Assembly: GCF_029868385.1 (NCBI RefSeq)
Contig: NZ_JARWNX010000037.1
Span: forward strand, 62,001-126,000
Length of the DNA stretch: 64,000 nt
Reading direction: 5' to 3'
Source of the DNA: Nocardia cyriacigeorgica
GTDB taxonomy: Bacteria; Actinomycetota; Actinomycetes; Mycobacteriales; Mycobacteriaceae
Every line of letters starts with the position of its first letter. Position 1 is the stretch's first letter. Positions 52,129 through 60,358 of the stretch are shown here, piece after piece. The notes under the pieces were generated by a model. It was not told where the DNA came from and did no database searches. It saw only the letters and a list, made by a program, of their open reading frames with translations. A program made the translations under genes and the position numbers.

Positions 52129-52221
52129 CCATACTCCCGAGAGCTGTGCCTATCCACCGCAGCACCCGCACACCGGGCACCCACCACAGAAGTTATCCAC
52201 AATTCTCCCACGGCGTCAAAC

Positions 52222-52239
52222 TGATGGCGTACGCCATCA
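52222..52239. promoter_or_regulatory. Perfect 18-bp palindrome between divergent genes
   Basis: TGATGGCGTACGCCATCA is a perfect inverted repeat. It lies between the acyl-CoA dehydrogenase pair (start 52128, minus) and the small gene at 52252 (plus), and looks like a TetR-type operator. No regulator gene is adjacent. Confidence 0.65.
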
Positions 52240-52251
52240 AACTGCCGTGCG

Positions 52252-52539
52252 GTGTGGGTCGACGATGAGCTGCTCGACAAGTTGGTCGACCGGCTGACCA
52301 TCACATTCCCGTGGATCGAGTTACTACCCGAAGATCAGCGCCCGGTCTTCGTCGCCGACTTCCTCAACAACGCGCGCGGCGGACTCGCTGTCGGCAGGCT
52401 GTCCGGTCTGACCGCCGTTCTCGCCGCGTGGCGCGATACGGCCGAGGCGTATGCGGATCCCCGGATCAAGGTCGATGGCTCGGATCTCCACTATCTCGAC
52501 GAAGCCGCACCTGTGCCGAATCCCGGAGCCGACGAGTGA
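52252..52539 (+). CDS. Small uncharacterised protein (DUF6247-like)
   Basis: A 95-residue acidic protein: DDELLDKLVDRLTITFPWIE, LLPEDQRPVFVADFLNNARG, GRLSGLTAVLAAWRDTAEAY and ADPRIKVDG. The LPEDQRPVF..DFLNNAR pattern followed by an AAWRDTAE helix recalls the DUF6247 group of actinobacterial small proteins, but I am not sure. It starts at GTG 52252, 13 nt after the palindrome; a hairpin terminator follows. Possibly controlled by the same site as the acyl-CoA dehydrogenase genes. Confidence 0.6.
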   Translation: MWVDDELLDKLVDRLTITFPWIELLPEDQRPVFVADFLNNARGGLAVGRLSGLTAVLAAWRDTAEAYADPRIKVDGSDLHYLDEAAPVPNPGADE

Positions 52540-52571
52540 GCAAGCAGCGGGGGTTCGGTGGCCGCTCAGAC

Positions 52572-52610
52572 GATTCGACCCGGGCCACTGTGCGGGGCCC
52601 GGGTCGAATC
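52572..52610. terminator. Bidirectional hairpin between convergent genes
   Basis: GATTCGACCCGGGCC pairs perfectly with GGCCCGGGTCGAATC (15 bp, 9-nt loop). It lies between the small gene ending at 52539 and the Fe-S reductase ending at 52633. Confidence 0.65.
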
Positions 52611-52632
52611 ATGGTTGTTCAGATGTGGATAT

Positions 52633-55600
52633 TCAGTTCTTGCGGCCCGGTGCCTTCGCGCCGGACTTGAATCCGAGACCGCCCGGCTTCGCGGCGGGCA
52701 GCGGGGCATCGGGGGCGCCGTTGCCGCTGTCGTTGGCGGGAGTCGCGGGGGTTTCCGGCTCGGTGGATTCCGTCGAGGCCGAAGCCGATTCCGCTGTGGC
52801 CGAATCCGTTTCAGCCGGAGCTGATTCCGCTGCGGCCGGAGTCGATCCGGCCGGAGCCGGGTCAGCGGGTGCCTTGGCGCCGGGTGCCTTCGGTCCGGGG
52901 CGCTTGAACCCGGACTTCATGGCGAGACCCTTGGCGGCCACGGTCGGCATGGATTCGGAAGGCGCGGAAGCCGATTCCGTCGCAGCCTGTGCCTGTTCGG
53001 CAGGTGCTGAATCCGTTTCGGTTGCGGCAGGTGTCGACGACTCGTCCGCCGTGGTGTCGGCGGATGCCGGGTTCGCGGCGGGTGCCTTGGCGCCGGGCGC
53101 CTTCGGTCCGGGACGCTTGAAGCCCGACTTCATGGCCAAGCCCTTGGCGGCGACCGTCGGCTTGGTTTCGGTCGGGGCCGATGCCGTTTCGGCGCTCGCC
53201 TCGGCGGGCTCGGTCGCGGCCTCCGCAGCGGGGGCAGCCGGCGCTTTCGCACCCGGTGCCTTCGCGGCGCCCTTCATGGCCAGGCCCTTACCGCCGGGCG
53301 CCTTCGCGGCACCCTTCATCCCGAGACCCTTGACCGGCGGTGCGGCGGGAGCCTCCGCGGCGGTCTCGGCGGGAGCGTCCGCCTTGGCGCCGGGTGCCTT
53401 GGCGGCGCCCTTCATGGCGAGGCCCTTACCGCCGGGTGCCTTCGCGGCGCCCTTCATGCCGAGCCCCTTGGCCGGAGCCGGAGCCGCTGCCTCGGCGGCC
53501 GGAGCGGCGTCGGCCTTGGCGCCGGGTGCCTTGGCCGCACCCTTCATGCCGAGACCCTTACCGGGTGCCTTCGCCGGGCCCTTCATGGCCAGACCGCCAC
53601 CGGTCGGCGCGGCCTTCGGCGCCGCCGTCGCGGCTTCGGCCACCGGTGCTGGCTCGGGTTCGGGTTCCGGCTCGGGTTCGGCCTTGGGCTCCTGGATGAC
53701 GGTCAGCTTCTCGGTCAGAGTGGCCGGTTCGACCCGCTCGATGGCATCGAGCATCAGCTGAGCGACGTCGACGACCTCGACGCCTTCACCTTTACCGTCT
53801 TCCTGACGCGCGGTCACACCGTCGGTGAGCATGACGCGGCAGAACGGGCAGCCGGTCGCGATCTTGGCGGGGTTGGTGGTGAGCGCCTCGTCCACGCGGT
53901 CGATATTGATGCGTTTGCCGAGCTGCTCTTCCATCCACATGCGGGCACCACCGGCACCACAGCACATGGACCGTTCACCGTGGCGCGGCATCTCGACCAG
54001 GTTCGAGCCGGAGGCCTCCATCAGCTCACGCGGAGCGTTGTAGACCTTGTTGTGGCGACCCAGGTAGCAGGGGTCGTGATAGGTGACGTTCTGCGAGACC
54101 GACGCCACCGGCACCAGCTGCTTCTGCCGCACCAGCCGGTTCAGCAACTGGGTGTGGTGCACGACCTCATAGGTGCCACCGACCTGCGGGTACTCATTGT
54201 TGAGCGCGTTGAAGCAGTGCGCACAGGTGACGACGATCTTCTTGCGTTTCTGCTCGACACCCTCGAACACCGAATCCAGCAATTCGATGTTCTGCTGCGC
54301 CAACTGCTGGAACAGGAACTCGTTACCCGCACGCCGCGCCGAGTCACCGGTGCAGGTCTCTTCCTGACCGAGCACCATGAACTTCACGCCCGCCGTCGCC
54401 AGCAGCTCGGCCACGGCCTTGGTGGTCTTCTTCGCACGGTCCTCATAGGCACCCGCGCAACCGACCCAGAACAGGTAGTCGTAGCCGTCGAAGCTGTCGG
54501 CGTCCTTACCGAAAACCGGAATGTCGAAGTCCAGCTCGTTGATCCAGTTGAGCCGATCCTTGGCGTTCTGGCCCCACGGGTTGCCCTTGTTCTCCAGGTT
54601 CTTGAACAGACCCGCGAGCTCGGACGGGAACTCCGACTCGATCAGCACCTGGTAGCGGCGCATATCGATGATGTGGTCGACATGCTCGATATCCACCGGG
54701 CACTGCTCCACGCACGCACCACAGGTGGTGCAGGACCACAGCACCTCGGGGTCGATGATGCCGCTGACATCCTCGCCGCCGACCAGCGGACGCTCGGCCT
54801 CGGCGCGGGCGGCCTCGGAGATCTTGGCCAGCTTGACCTCATCGGCGTTGCCTTCGGCGTCGACCAGGCCGACCTCGTCGCCGCCCATATCCTTGCGCCC
54901 ACCGGCCAGCAGATACGGCGCCTTGGCGTAACCGTGGTCGCGCAGCGACATGATCAGCAGCTTCGGCGACAGCGGCTTACCGGTGTTCCACGCCGGGCAC
55001 TGCGACTGGCAGCGACCACACTCGGTGCAGGTGGTGAAGTCCAGCCAGCCCTTCCAGGAGAAGTCCTCGATCCGACCCGCACCCAGGGTGTCGGTATCAG
55101 GATCGACGTTTTCCATGTCCAGGGCGCGGCCCTTCGACATCATCGGCTTGGCCGCACCGAGGGCGACATCGCCATCGTCTTCACGCTTGAAGTAGATATT
55201 CGGGAAGGCCGAGAAACGGTGCCAGGCCACACCCCAGGTGATGTTGCGGCCCACCACGAACAGCCACACCATGCCGGACATCAGCTTGATGAAGGCGAAA
55301 ATCGAGATCAGCGTGACATTGGCGGGGATCACCTTGGCGATCTGACCGGTGATCGGGTCGGTCCAGCTGGAGTGACCGTGCAGCGACAGCACGCCCGCCT
55401 TCACCAGCACCATGCCGATGCCCTCGGTGAGCACGACCCATTCGACGAAGTACGCGGGACCGAATTTCGAACCGCTGAAACGGGAGAGTCGCTCGGGAAG
55501 CCGCGGGTGGTTCAGCTGGCGCAGGATCATCAGAGTCGTGATGCCGACGACGGTGCCGACTCCGAGGATCTCGTCGCCGAGGTGGAACCACCAGGTCTCA

Positions 55601-55917
55601 CCGATCAGCGGCCAGGACCACGTGGGCTTGAAGGTCTGTCCATAGGCCATGAACCAGAACTGCGCACCCGCCATGAAGCCGATCATGACCAGCCAGTGCG
55701 CCCAGCCGACGGTGCGGAACTTGTTCATGCGCGTATGCGCGATGAACTCCACCAGCATCTGCTTGAAGCGCGGAAAGAACGGCCGCCACCGATCCGGTGC
55801 GGACTGGCCGACCATGATGGTCCGCACGATGTTTCCGGCGCCGCCTAAGAACGACACCCAACACAGGAGGCTGAGCGCCGCTCCAATCGTGCCCAGCGTC
55901 ACTGTCAGGGCATTCAT
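52633..55917 (-). CDS. Iron-sulfur-binding reductase (Rv0338c-like, heterodisulfide reductase-related)
   Basis: A 1094-residue protein. The N-terminus carries membrane helices (MNALTVTLGTIGAALSLLCW and four or more further ones) of the nitrate-reductase-gamma/HdrE type. Two 4Fe-4S motifs follow (CTECGRCQSQCPAW and CTTCGACVEQCPVDIEH), then the cysteine-rich CCG domains (GCAGAYEDR, VTCAHCFNALN, YHDPCYLGRHN, MCCGAGGARMW). From memory this is the M. tuberculosis Rv0338c type. The last 300 residues are a low-complexity tail with nine copies of a GLxMKxxxKxPG motif. AAAGG before the ATG at 55917 sets the start. It probably passes electrons from acyl-CoA dehydrogenases or ETF to quinone, by family analogy. 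Confidence 0.9.
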   Translation of the reverse strand: MNALTVTLGTIGAALSLLCWVSFLGGAGNIVRTIMVGQSAPDRWRPFFPRFKQMLVEFIAHTRMNKFRTVGWAHWLVMIGFMAGAQFWFMAYGQTFKPTWSWPLIGETWWFHLGDEILGVGTVVGITTLMILRQLNHPRLPERLSRFSGSKFGPAYFVEWVVLTEGIGMVLVKAGVLSLHGHSSWTDPITGQIAKVIPANVTLISIFAFIKLMSGMVWLFVVGRNITWGVAWHRFSAFPNIYFKREDDGDVALGAAKPMMSKGRALDMENVDPDTDTLGAGRIEDFSWKGWLDFTTCTECGRCQSQCPAWNTGKPLSPKLLIMSLRDHGYAKAPYLLAGGRKDMGGDEVGLVDAEGNADEVKLAKISEAARAEAERPLVGGEDVSGIIDPEVLWSCTTCGACVEQCPVDIEHVDHIIDMRRYQVLIESEFPSELAGLFKNLENKGNPWGQNAKDRLNWINELDFDIPVFGKDADSFDGYDYLFWVGCAGAYEDRAKKTTKAVAELLATAGVKFMVLGQEETCTGDSARRAGNEFLFQQLAQQNIELLDSVFEGVEQKRKKIVVTCAHCFNALNNEYPQVGGTYEVVHHTQLLNRLVRQKQLVPVASVSQNVTYHDPCYLGRHNKVYNAPRELMEASGSNLVEMPRHGERSMCCGAGGARMWMEEQLGKRINIDRVDEALTTNPAKIATGCPFCRVMLTDGVTARQEDGKGEGVEVVDVAQLMLDAIERVEPATLTEKLTVIQEPKAEPEPEPEPEPAPVAEAATAAPKAAPTGGGLAMKGPAKAPGKGLGMKGAAKAPGAKADAAPAAEAAAPAPAKGLGMKGAAKAPGGKGLAMKGAAKAPGAKADAPAETAAEAPAAPPVKGLGMKGAAKAPGGKGLAMKGAAKAPGAKAPAAPAAEAATEPAEASAETASAPTETKPTVAAKGLAMKSGFKRPGPKAPGAKAPAANPASADTTADESSTPAATETDSAPAEQAQAATESASAPSESMPTVAAKGLAMKSGFKRPGPKAPGAKAPADPAPAGSTPAAAESAPAETDSATAESASASTESTEPETPATPANDSGNGAPDAPLPAAKPGGLGFKSGAKAPGRKN

Positions 55918-55988
55918 GTCGCGACCTTTCTTTCGAGGCAACACGAGCTGTCGAGGCTGTGCGCCTCGGGTTGGCTCGTATCCTAACT

Positions 55989-56012
55989 GCCAGTAAGTTA
56001 CCCGCCAGTAAC
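55989..56012 (-). promoter_or_regulatory. TTAC-N6-GTAA operator upstream of the Fe-S reductase
   Basis: TTACCCGCCAGTAA (55998-56011), flanked by G and C, has the same dyad form as sites before fadE5 and the crotonases. The half site GCCAGTAA is repeated 15 bp apart (55989-55996 and 56004-56011). It lies about 80 nt upstream of the start at 55917. Confidence 0.6.
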
Positions 56013-56083
56013 AACTGGTGTCCAGCGTACGATCTGCGATTGGGTAGTGCCCCCTCTTCCTGGGGGTTGACCGCCGATTCTGC

Positions 56084-56099
56084 TGTGATCAAGCTCACA
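56084..56099. promoter_or_regulatory. CRP/GlxR-type binding site
   Basis: TGTGATCAAGCTCACA matches the CRP consensus TGTGA-N6-TCACA exactly. It lies between the Fe-S reductase (start 55917) and the secreted protein at 56378, about 167 and 279 nt away respectively, so either may be the target. Confidence 0.7.
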
Positions 56100-56377
56100 T
56101 AAGACGATAGGGCTCTTATGCGGCTCGAGCTGTTCAACACCGTAAAGGGCATGCGGAATCGCGTATGAGATAAGGACAGGCTTACCCGTTCCGGGTCCTG
56201 ACTACACGTAATCAATCTCGCATCTGGACTTTTGTTCGACTAGGCTCACGGCGTTCTGTTCTGTGTGCGTGTCTTCACAATGCTCGGAGGGGATTTCGGA
56301 CTTGCCGACCGAAATGAATGAGCTCGCGCGTGAGGTTCCATAGCGCACGGACAACCTGATGATGGATTGGAAACTGA

Positions 56378-57121
56378 ATGAAACTCCGCAAGACCACCGC
56401 GATTGCCGCGATGGTGACCGGCGCGATGGCCATGGGGTTCGGCACGGCCCACGCTGAACCCGCGGCCGACGCGGCACAGCCCATCAGCTACTCCGTCAAG
56501 CTGGTCGACAAAACCGTCGTCACGACCCTCAAGAACGGCACCTTCGAGCTGACCAAGTCGTCGAAGGATGTCAAAGAGGACGACGTCTACCTGATCAAGG
56601 ACGGTAAGGGCGCAACGGTGGTCTCGCTGCCGATCGCCTTCAACGTGGCCGATGTCCAGGTCCCGGTGAAGCCGGTGGTGAAGGAAGAGGGCAAGGTCCT
56701 CGAGCTGACCCCGGACAAGGCCGCGGTTCCGGCCGACAAGCTGGCCGACAAGAAGGTCGACGCGGTGAACCTCGGCCTCAAATCGGTCGCGTCACCGATC
56801 GAGAACCAGCGTGCCCAGAACGAGTTCGCCAGCCAGTTCGGTATCGCCACGGCGGTCGGCGGCTTTCTCGGTACCGCCATCGGCGTGGTCGCCGGTGGTC
56901 TGATCGGGACCGCGGTCGGACTCGTCGAGTGCCTCACGATCGTCGGATGCATCGCTGCCATCCCGACCATCGTCGCGTTCGCCGGTATCGGTGGCATCCT
57001 CGGCACCATCGCGGTGGGCGGTCCTGCCCTCGCGATCGCCGGTATGGACCTCATCAACACCATGAATGCGGCTCCCGGCACCACCAAGTGGTCCGACGAG
57101 AACATGAAGGGCGGGAATTAA
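56378..57121 (+). CDS. Secreted protein with glycine-zipper C-terminus
   Basis: A 247-residue exported protein. The signal peptide is RKTTAIAAMVTGAMAMGFGT with cleavage after AHA. The middle, residues about 35-130, is polar with DKTVVTTLKNGTFELTK, VYLIKDGKGATVVSLP and KVLELTPDKAAVPADK. The C-terminal 110 residues are hydrophobic and glycine-rich: GIATAVGGFLGTAIGVVAGG, LIGTAVGLVECLTIVGC with two cysteines (CLTIVGC), and GIGGILGTIAVGGPALAIAG, which resembles a membrane-inserting glycine zipper. Likely a Nocardia-type wall or secreted protein of unknown role. A strong terminator follows directly. Confidence 0.78.
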   Translation: MKLRKTTAIAAMVTGAMAMGFGTAHAEPAADAAQPISYSVKLVDKTVVTTLKNGTFELTKSSKDVKEDDVYLIKDGKGATVVSLPIAFNVADVQVPVKPVVKEEGKVLELTPDKAAVPADKLADKKVDAVNLGLKSVASPIENQRAQNEFASQFGIATAVGGFLGTAIGVVAGGLIGTAVGLVECLTIVGCIAAIPTIVAFAGIGGILGTIAVGGPALAIAGMDLINTMNAAPGTTKWSDENMKGGN

Positions 57122-57149
57122 CTACCACCAGGTAGTCGACGCCCGCAGC

Positions 57150-57181
57150 AACCGGCCCGTCCCGAAAGGGGCGGGCCGGTT
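57150..57181 (+). terminator. Intrinsic-type terminator after the secreted protein gene
   Basis: AACCGGCCCGTCCC pairs over 14 bp with GGGGCGGGCCGGTT through one G-U pair and a GAAA tetraloop, 29 nt after the stop codon. CGCGTTT follows. Confidence 0.75.
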
Positions 57182-57489
57182 CGCGTTTCCGGGTGCGAAG
57201 TTGATCGGGCGGTGGAGGCAGATGCCCGGTGTGCAGGACTGCGGGCTGTTCGAATGGATCGGTGCGGGCTCACGCCCCCGCTGGCCGCCGATCCGACTCT
57301 GCCGCAAGCGAGTCCCGCGTCCGTGCCGCACGCGGAGATCACGCGTCCGGCCGCTCAGCAACGCTGCGACGGCTCCGGGTGCCCTGGGGTTCACCCGCCG
57401 ATCAGCCGTGCCTCACAGGGCGATTCAGACGGGTGTGATGGCGTAAGGAGACCAGATCCGTACCCGCGTCGGTGGCGGCTTCTCCTGCA
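57182..57489. other. Intergenic stretch between two terminator hairpins
   Basis: About 310 bases between the hairpins at 57150-57181 and 57490-57530. Long open frames here are GC-rich shadows without supported starts. I see nothing else. Confidence 0.45.
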
Positions 57490-57530
57490 ACGCCAAAGGC
57501 CAGCAGCGCAATGCTGCTGGCCTTTGGCGT
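57490..57530. terminator. Perfect hairpin downstream of the S1 protease gene
   Basis: ACGCCAAAGGCCAGCAGC pairs perfectly over 18 bp with GCTGCTGGCCTTTGGCGT around a 5-nt loop, 24 nt beyond the protease stop on the minus strand. No T-tract on either side, so it would act as an I-shaped terminator. Confidence 0.7.
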
Positions 57531-57553
57531 GTGCGGGCGGAAACGCCCTCGGC

Positions 57554-58888
57554 TCAGTTGGTGCGAACCCGCAGACCCGCGTTGTCCGAGAGGACCACGC
57601 TGACGGGCTGGGCGAACAACTGCGGGGTGTTACCGGTGAGGGCGCCGATCAGGTTCGGGATCTCGCAGATCGGGAAATCGGCTACCGAGGACGCGCTCGA
57701 AATACCGAGTGCCAGACGGCCGGTCACGATCGGGCCGCCGCTGTCGCCGGGCAGGGCGCAGATATTGGCCGAGAAGCTCTGGGTGAGCTGACGGTCACCG
57801 ACCTGCACGGTCTGATCCACGGCATTGACCACGCCGCAGCTGAAGCCGGTGCGGGAACCGGACTTGCAGACCGGCGCGCCGACCACAGGAGTGGCGACAC
57901 CGTCGACGAGGACCGGACCCGCGCCGGGCACGCGAACCGCGTTGTTGGCGAAACGGTCCCTCGCCTGGTCGGCGATGCGGACGATGGAGTAGTCCTGATT
58001 GCCGAGCACCGACTTGCTGAAGGTGCCGAGCCTGCCGCCCAGCTTGTCGCCGGGGAGCAGTTCGTGCACCGACGCCGCGTTGCCGCTGCCCGCGCTGTCG
58101 ATATCCGGGTTGCAGTGGCCCGCGGTGATATTGACGGTGGCGCCGTCACGGTCGATACCGTTGAAACCGAACGAGCAGCGCAGCGAGGTGCGCCCGGCGA
58201 CCGAGGCATAACCGTCGCCACCGGCCAGCGAAGCGCCGGTGACATCGGCGATCGGCTCGGCCGAGGGCAGCGCCTCACCGGCGATCGGCGGGGCCATCAC
58301 GATGACGCGGGCGGGGTCGATGAAACTCGGCATCGGCAGGCCGGGCTTGTCCACCCGCACCGCGATGCTGTTGTTGACGGTGTCGATGACGACACCGCGC
58401 ACCAGCGAGGCCACCGGTTCGGGCTGCTCGTCCAGCCAGCGTTCGAACGCGCTCTTCTCACCACGCAGCGCGGACTGGCTCTTGGCAACCGTGCGGACCT
58501 CGAAACCGGCAGATTCGGCGGCGACCTTGGCCTCGTCGAGACCGGAGCCCGGCGCGAGCGCGACGACGGCCTTGCCCGCGTCGTCCAGCCACGCACCGCC
58601 GAACACCTGCGGGAACTGCCGCTGCGCCGTGGTCGCGAACGCGGCCACCTGCTGCGCCAGATCGGCGCGGCGCAGGTACTCGTCGGCAGAGATCTTCAGA
58701 TCGCGGGAAACCGCGGTGATCAGCTCGGCGGGCAGGCTCGGCTCGGCGTCGGGCTGTGCTGACGCCACCGCCGCAGTGGGTCCGAACAGCAGGATCGCGG
58801 CCGAAGCGGCGATCGCGGCTTTTCGCATCCCAGTCCGTTGCGGAGCTGTCCGGGGTGACCGGAATTTACCTATGCGTGGCAGGAGCAT
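57554..58888 (-). CDS. Secreted S1-family serine protease with prodomain
   Basis: A 444-residue preproprotease. The signal peptide is RKAAIAASAAILLFGPTAAV with cleavage after ASA; a prodomain of the alpha-lytic type follows (FPQVFGGAWLDDAGKAVVAL, and FEVRTVAKSQSAL). The catalytic domain has VNITAGHCNPDI (His near 257), QDYSIVRIAD (Asp near 298) and ALPGDSGGPIVTGRLALGIS (Ser near 382), with paired cysteines (SLRCSF / GHCNP and VCKSGSRTGFSCG). This resembles streptogrisin-like enzymes. ATG 58888 lies six bases after TATAGT and has no ribosome site, so is likely leaderless; another ATG at 58828 is possible. Confidence 0.9.
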   Translation of the reverse strand: MLLPRIGKFRSPRTAPQRTGMRKAAIAASAAILLFGPTAAVASAQPDAEPSLPAELITAVSRDLKISADEYLRRADLAQQVAAFATTAQRQFPQVFGGAWLDDAGKAVVALAPGSGLDEAKVAAESAGFEVRTVAKSQSALRGEKSAFERWLDEQPEPVASLVRGVVIDTVNNSIAVRVDKPGLPMPSFIDPARVIVMAPPIAGEALPSAEPIADVTGASLAGGDGYASVAGRTSLRCSFGFNGIDRDGATVNITAGHCNPDIDSAGSGNAASVHELLPGDKLGGRLGTFSKSVLGNQDYSIVRIADQARDRFANNAVRVPGAGPVLVDGVATPVVGAPVCKSGSRTGFSCGVVNAVDQTVQVGDRQLTQSFSANICALPGDSGGPIVTGRLALGISSASSVADFPICEIPNLIGALTGNTPQLFAQPVSVVLSDNAGLRVRTN

Positions 58889-58983
58889 GACCAGACTATA
58901 TGGGGTCCAGCTCACGATGCCTACTTGTTGTGTGTTTAATTTGCGCCGCTGTGTTTGTTTGGCGTCGCCTTCGGCGCCGCGTG

Positions 58984-59072
58984 TTCGCGGCCCCTTTGGG
59001 TCTCGCGTCTCCGCTGCCGCTGCTTGCCTTCGGCTTGCGCAGCGGCAGGGGAGCCGCGAGACGGGCCGCGAA
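58984..59072. repeat. Long imperfect inverted repeat between protease and amidohydrolase genes
   Basis: Arms TTCGCGGCC / GGCCGCGAA, GTCTCGCG / CGCGAGAC, CTCC / GGAG and TGCCGCTGC / GCAGCGGCA nest in order over 89 nt. About 30 bp are paired with small internal loops; the apex contains CTTCGG. The surrounding 297-nt gap shows other TTCG-looped small hairpins. Confidence 0.65.
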
Positions 59073-59185
59073 CTTTGGGGCTCGGTCTCGCTTCGCTCGA
59101 AATGTGAGGTTCTACCTGCTGGGGTATTGCTGCGACGGCAGGTCATGTCTCCGGCCACAGCCTGTTCCGCAGCTCGCCTCAGGTG

Positions 59186-60358
59186 TCAGCCGGCCTGTAG
59201 GACGATATTGCTCAGCACTCGCACGCCGACCGCGAGCGCACGCTCGTCGATGTCGAAGGTGGGCTGGTGCAGGTCGAGCTGGTCGCCCTCGCCCGACCAC
59301 ACACCAAGGCGTGCCATCGCGCCGGGAACCTCCTCCAGGTACCAGGAGAAGTCCTCGCCGCCGCCGGACTGTGGGGTGTCGGCCAGGGCATCGGGGCCGG
59401 CGGCGCGGATCGCCTGCTCGAACATCCGGGTGGACTGCTCGTCGTTGACGACCGGCGGGACACCGCGGCGATAGTTGAGCTGATACCGCACACCGGTCGG
59501 GGCCAGCAGGCCGTCGACGATCTCGTGCACCATCGGCTCGAGCAGCGACCAGGTGGCGTGATCGCCGGTGCGCACGGTGCCGGTGAGCATGCCGGTCTGC
59601 GGAATCGCATTGGGCGCCTTACCCGCGCTGACCGCGCCCCACACCATCACGGTGCTGGTGCGCGGATCGATGCGGCGGCTGAGCAGACCGGGCAGCCCGG
59701 TGATGACGGTGCCGATGGCGTAGACCAGATCGCTGGTCAGATGCGGACGTGACGTGTGACCGCCCGGCGAATCGAGGACCAGTTCCACGGTGTCGGCCGC
59801 CGAGGTGATCGCACCCACCCGCACCCCGACCCGGCCGACCTCGAGCCGCGGATCGCAATGCAACGCGAAGATGCGATCCACACCCTCCATCGCGCCGGTG
59901 GCGACCACATCGAGCGCACCGCCGGGCATCACCTCTTCGGCGGGCTGGAAGACGAATCGCACGCCGACCGGCAGATCCGCCTCGGCCAACGCGAGCGCGG
60001 TGCCGAGCAGGATGGTGGTGTGCGCGTCGTGCCCGCAGGCGTGTGAAACGCCGGGGACGGTGGAGGCGAAGCTCAACCCGGTGAACTCCTGCATCGGCAG
60101 CGCGTCCATATCGGCGCGCAATGCGATACGCGGGGTGTCGGGCCCGATGTCACAGATCAGTCCGGTGCCGCCGGGCAGCACCCGCGGGCTCAGTCCGGCC
60201 TTGGTGAGCCAGGTGGCGACGAATTCGGTGGTCCCGAACTCGGTGCGCGATAGTTCCGGGTTGGCGTGGATGTGGCGTCGCCAGTGCACGAGGTCGACCG
60301 TGTGCTCGGCCAGCCACGCATCGACCACTTCCTGTCCGGTACGCACCGAACTACTCAC
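59186..60358 (-). CDS. amiA1: M20-family amidohydrolase (AmiA1-like)
   Basis: A 390-residue metallo-amidohydrolase matching M. tuberculosis AmiA1 (Rv3305c) in order and neighbours. LVHWRRHIHANPELSRTEF, RADMDALPMQE, SHACGHDAHTTILLGTALAL with the metal-binding Asp/His, VFQPAEEVMPGGA, HTSRPHLTSDLVYAIGTVIT and QSGGGEDFSWYLEEVPGAM carry the conserved metal and substrate residues. Related enzymes hydrolyse N-acyl amino acids or indole-3-acetyl conjugates. Its start ATG overlaps the stop of the AmiB1-like gene on the same strand, so both are cotranscribed. Confidence 0.93.
   Translation of the reverse strand: MSSSVRTGQEVVDAWLAEHTVDLVHWRRHIHANPELSRTEFGTTEFVATWLTKAGLSPRVLPGGTGLICDIGPDTPRIALRADMDALPMQEFTGLSFASTVPGVSHACGHDAHTTILLGTALALAEADLPVGVRFVFQPAEEVMPGGALDVVATGAMEGVDRIFALHCDPRLEVGRVGVRVGAITSAADTVELVLDSPGGHTSRPHLTSDLVYAIGTVITGLPGLLSRRIDPRTSTVMVWGAVSAGKAPNAIPQTGMLTGTVRTGDHATWSLLEPMVHEIVDGLLAPTGVRYQLNYRRGVPPVVNDEQSTRMFEQAIRAAGPDALADTPQSGGGEDFSWYLEEVPGAMARLGVWSGEGDQLDLHQPTFDIDERALAVGVRVLSNIVLQAG

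Noticed and set aside
54000..55848. Plus-strand frame of more than 600 codons opposite the Fe-S reductase
   Set aside because: It is His/Arg-rich shadow coding opposite clear 4Fe-4S motifs.
57212..58762. Plus-strand frame of 516 codons opposite the protease
   Set aside because: Opposite the protease catalytic motifs; no start signal and no recognisable domain.
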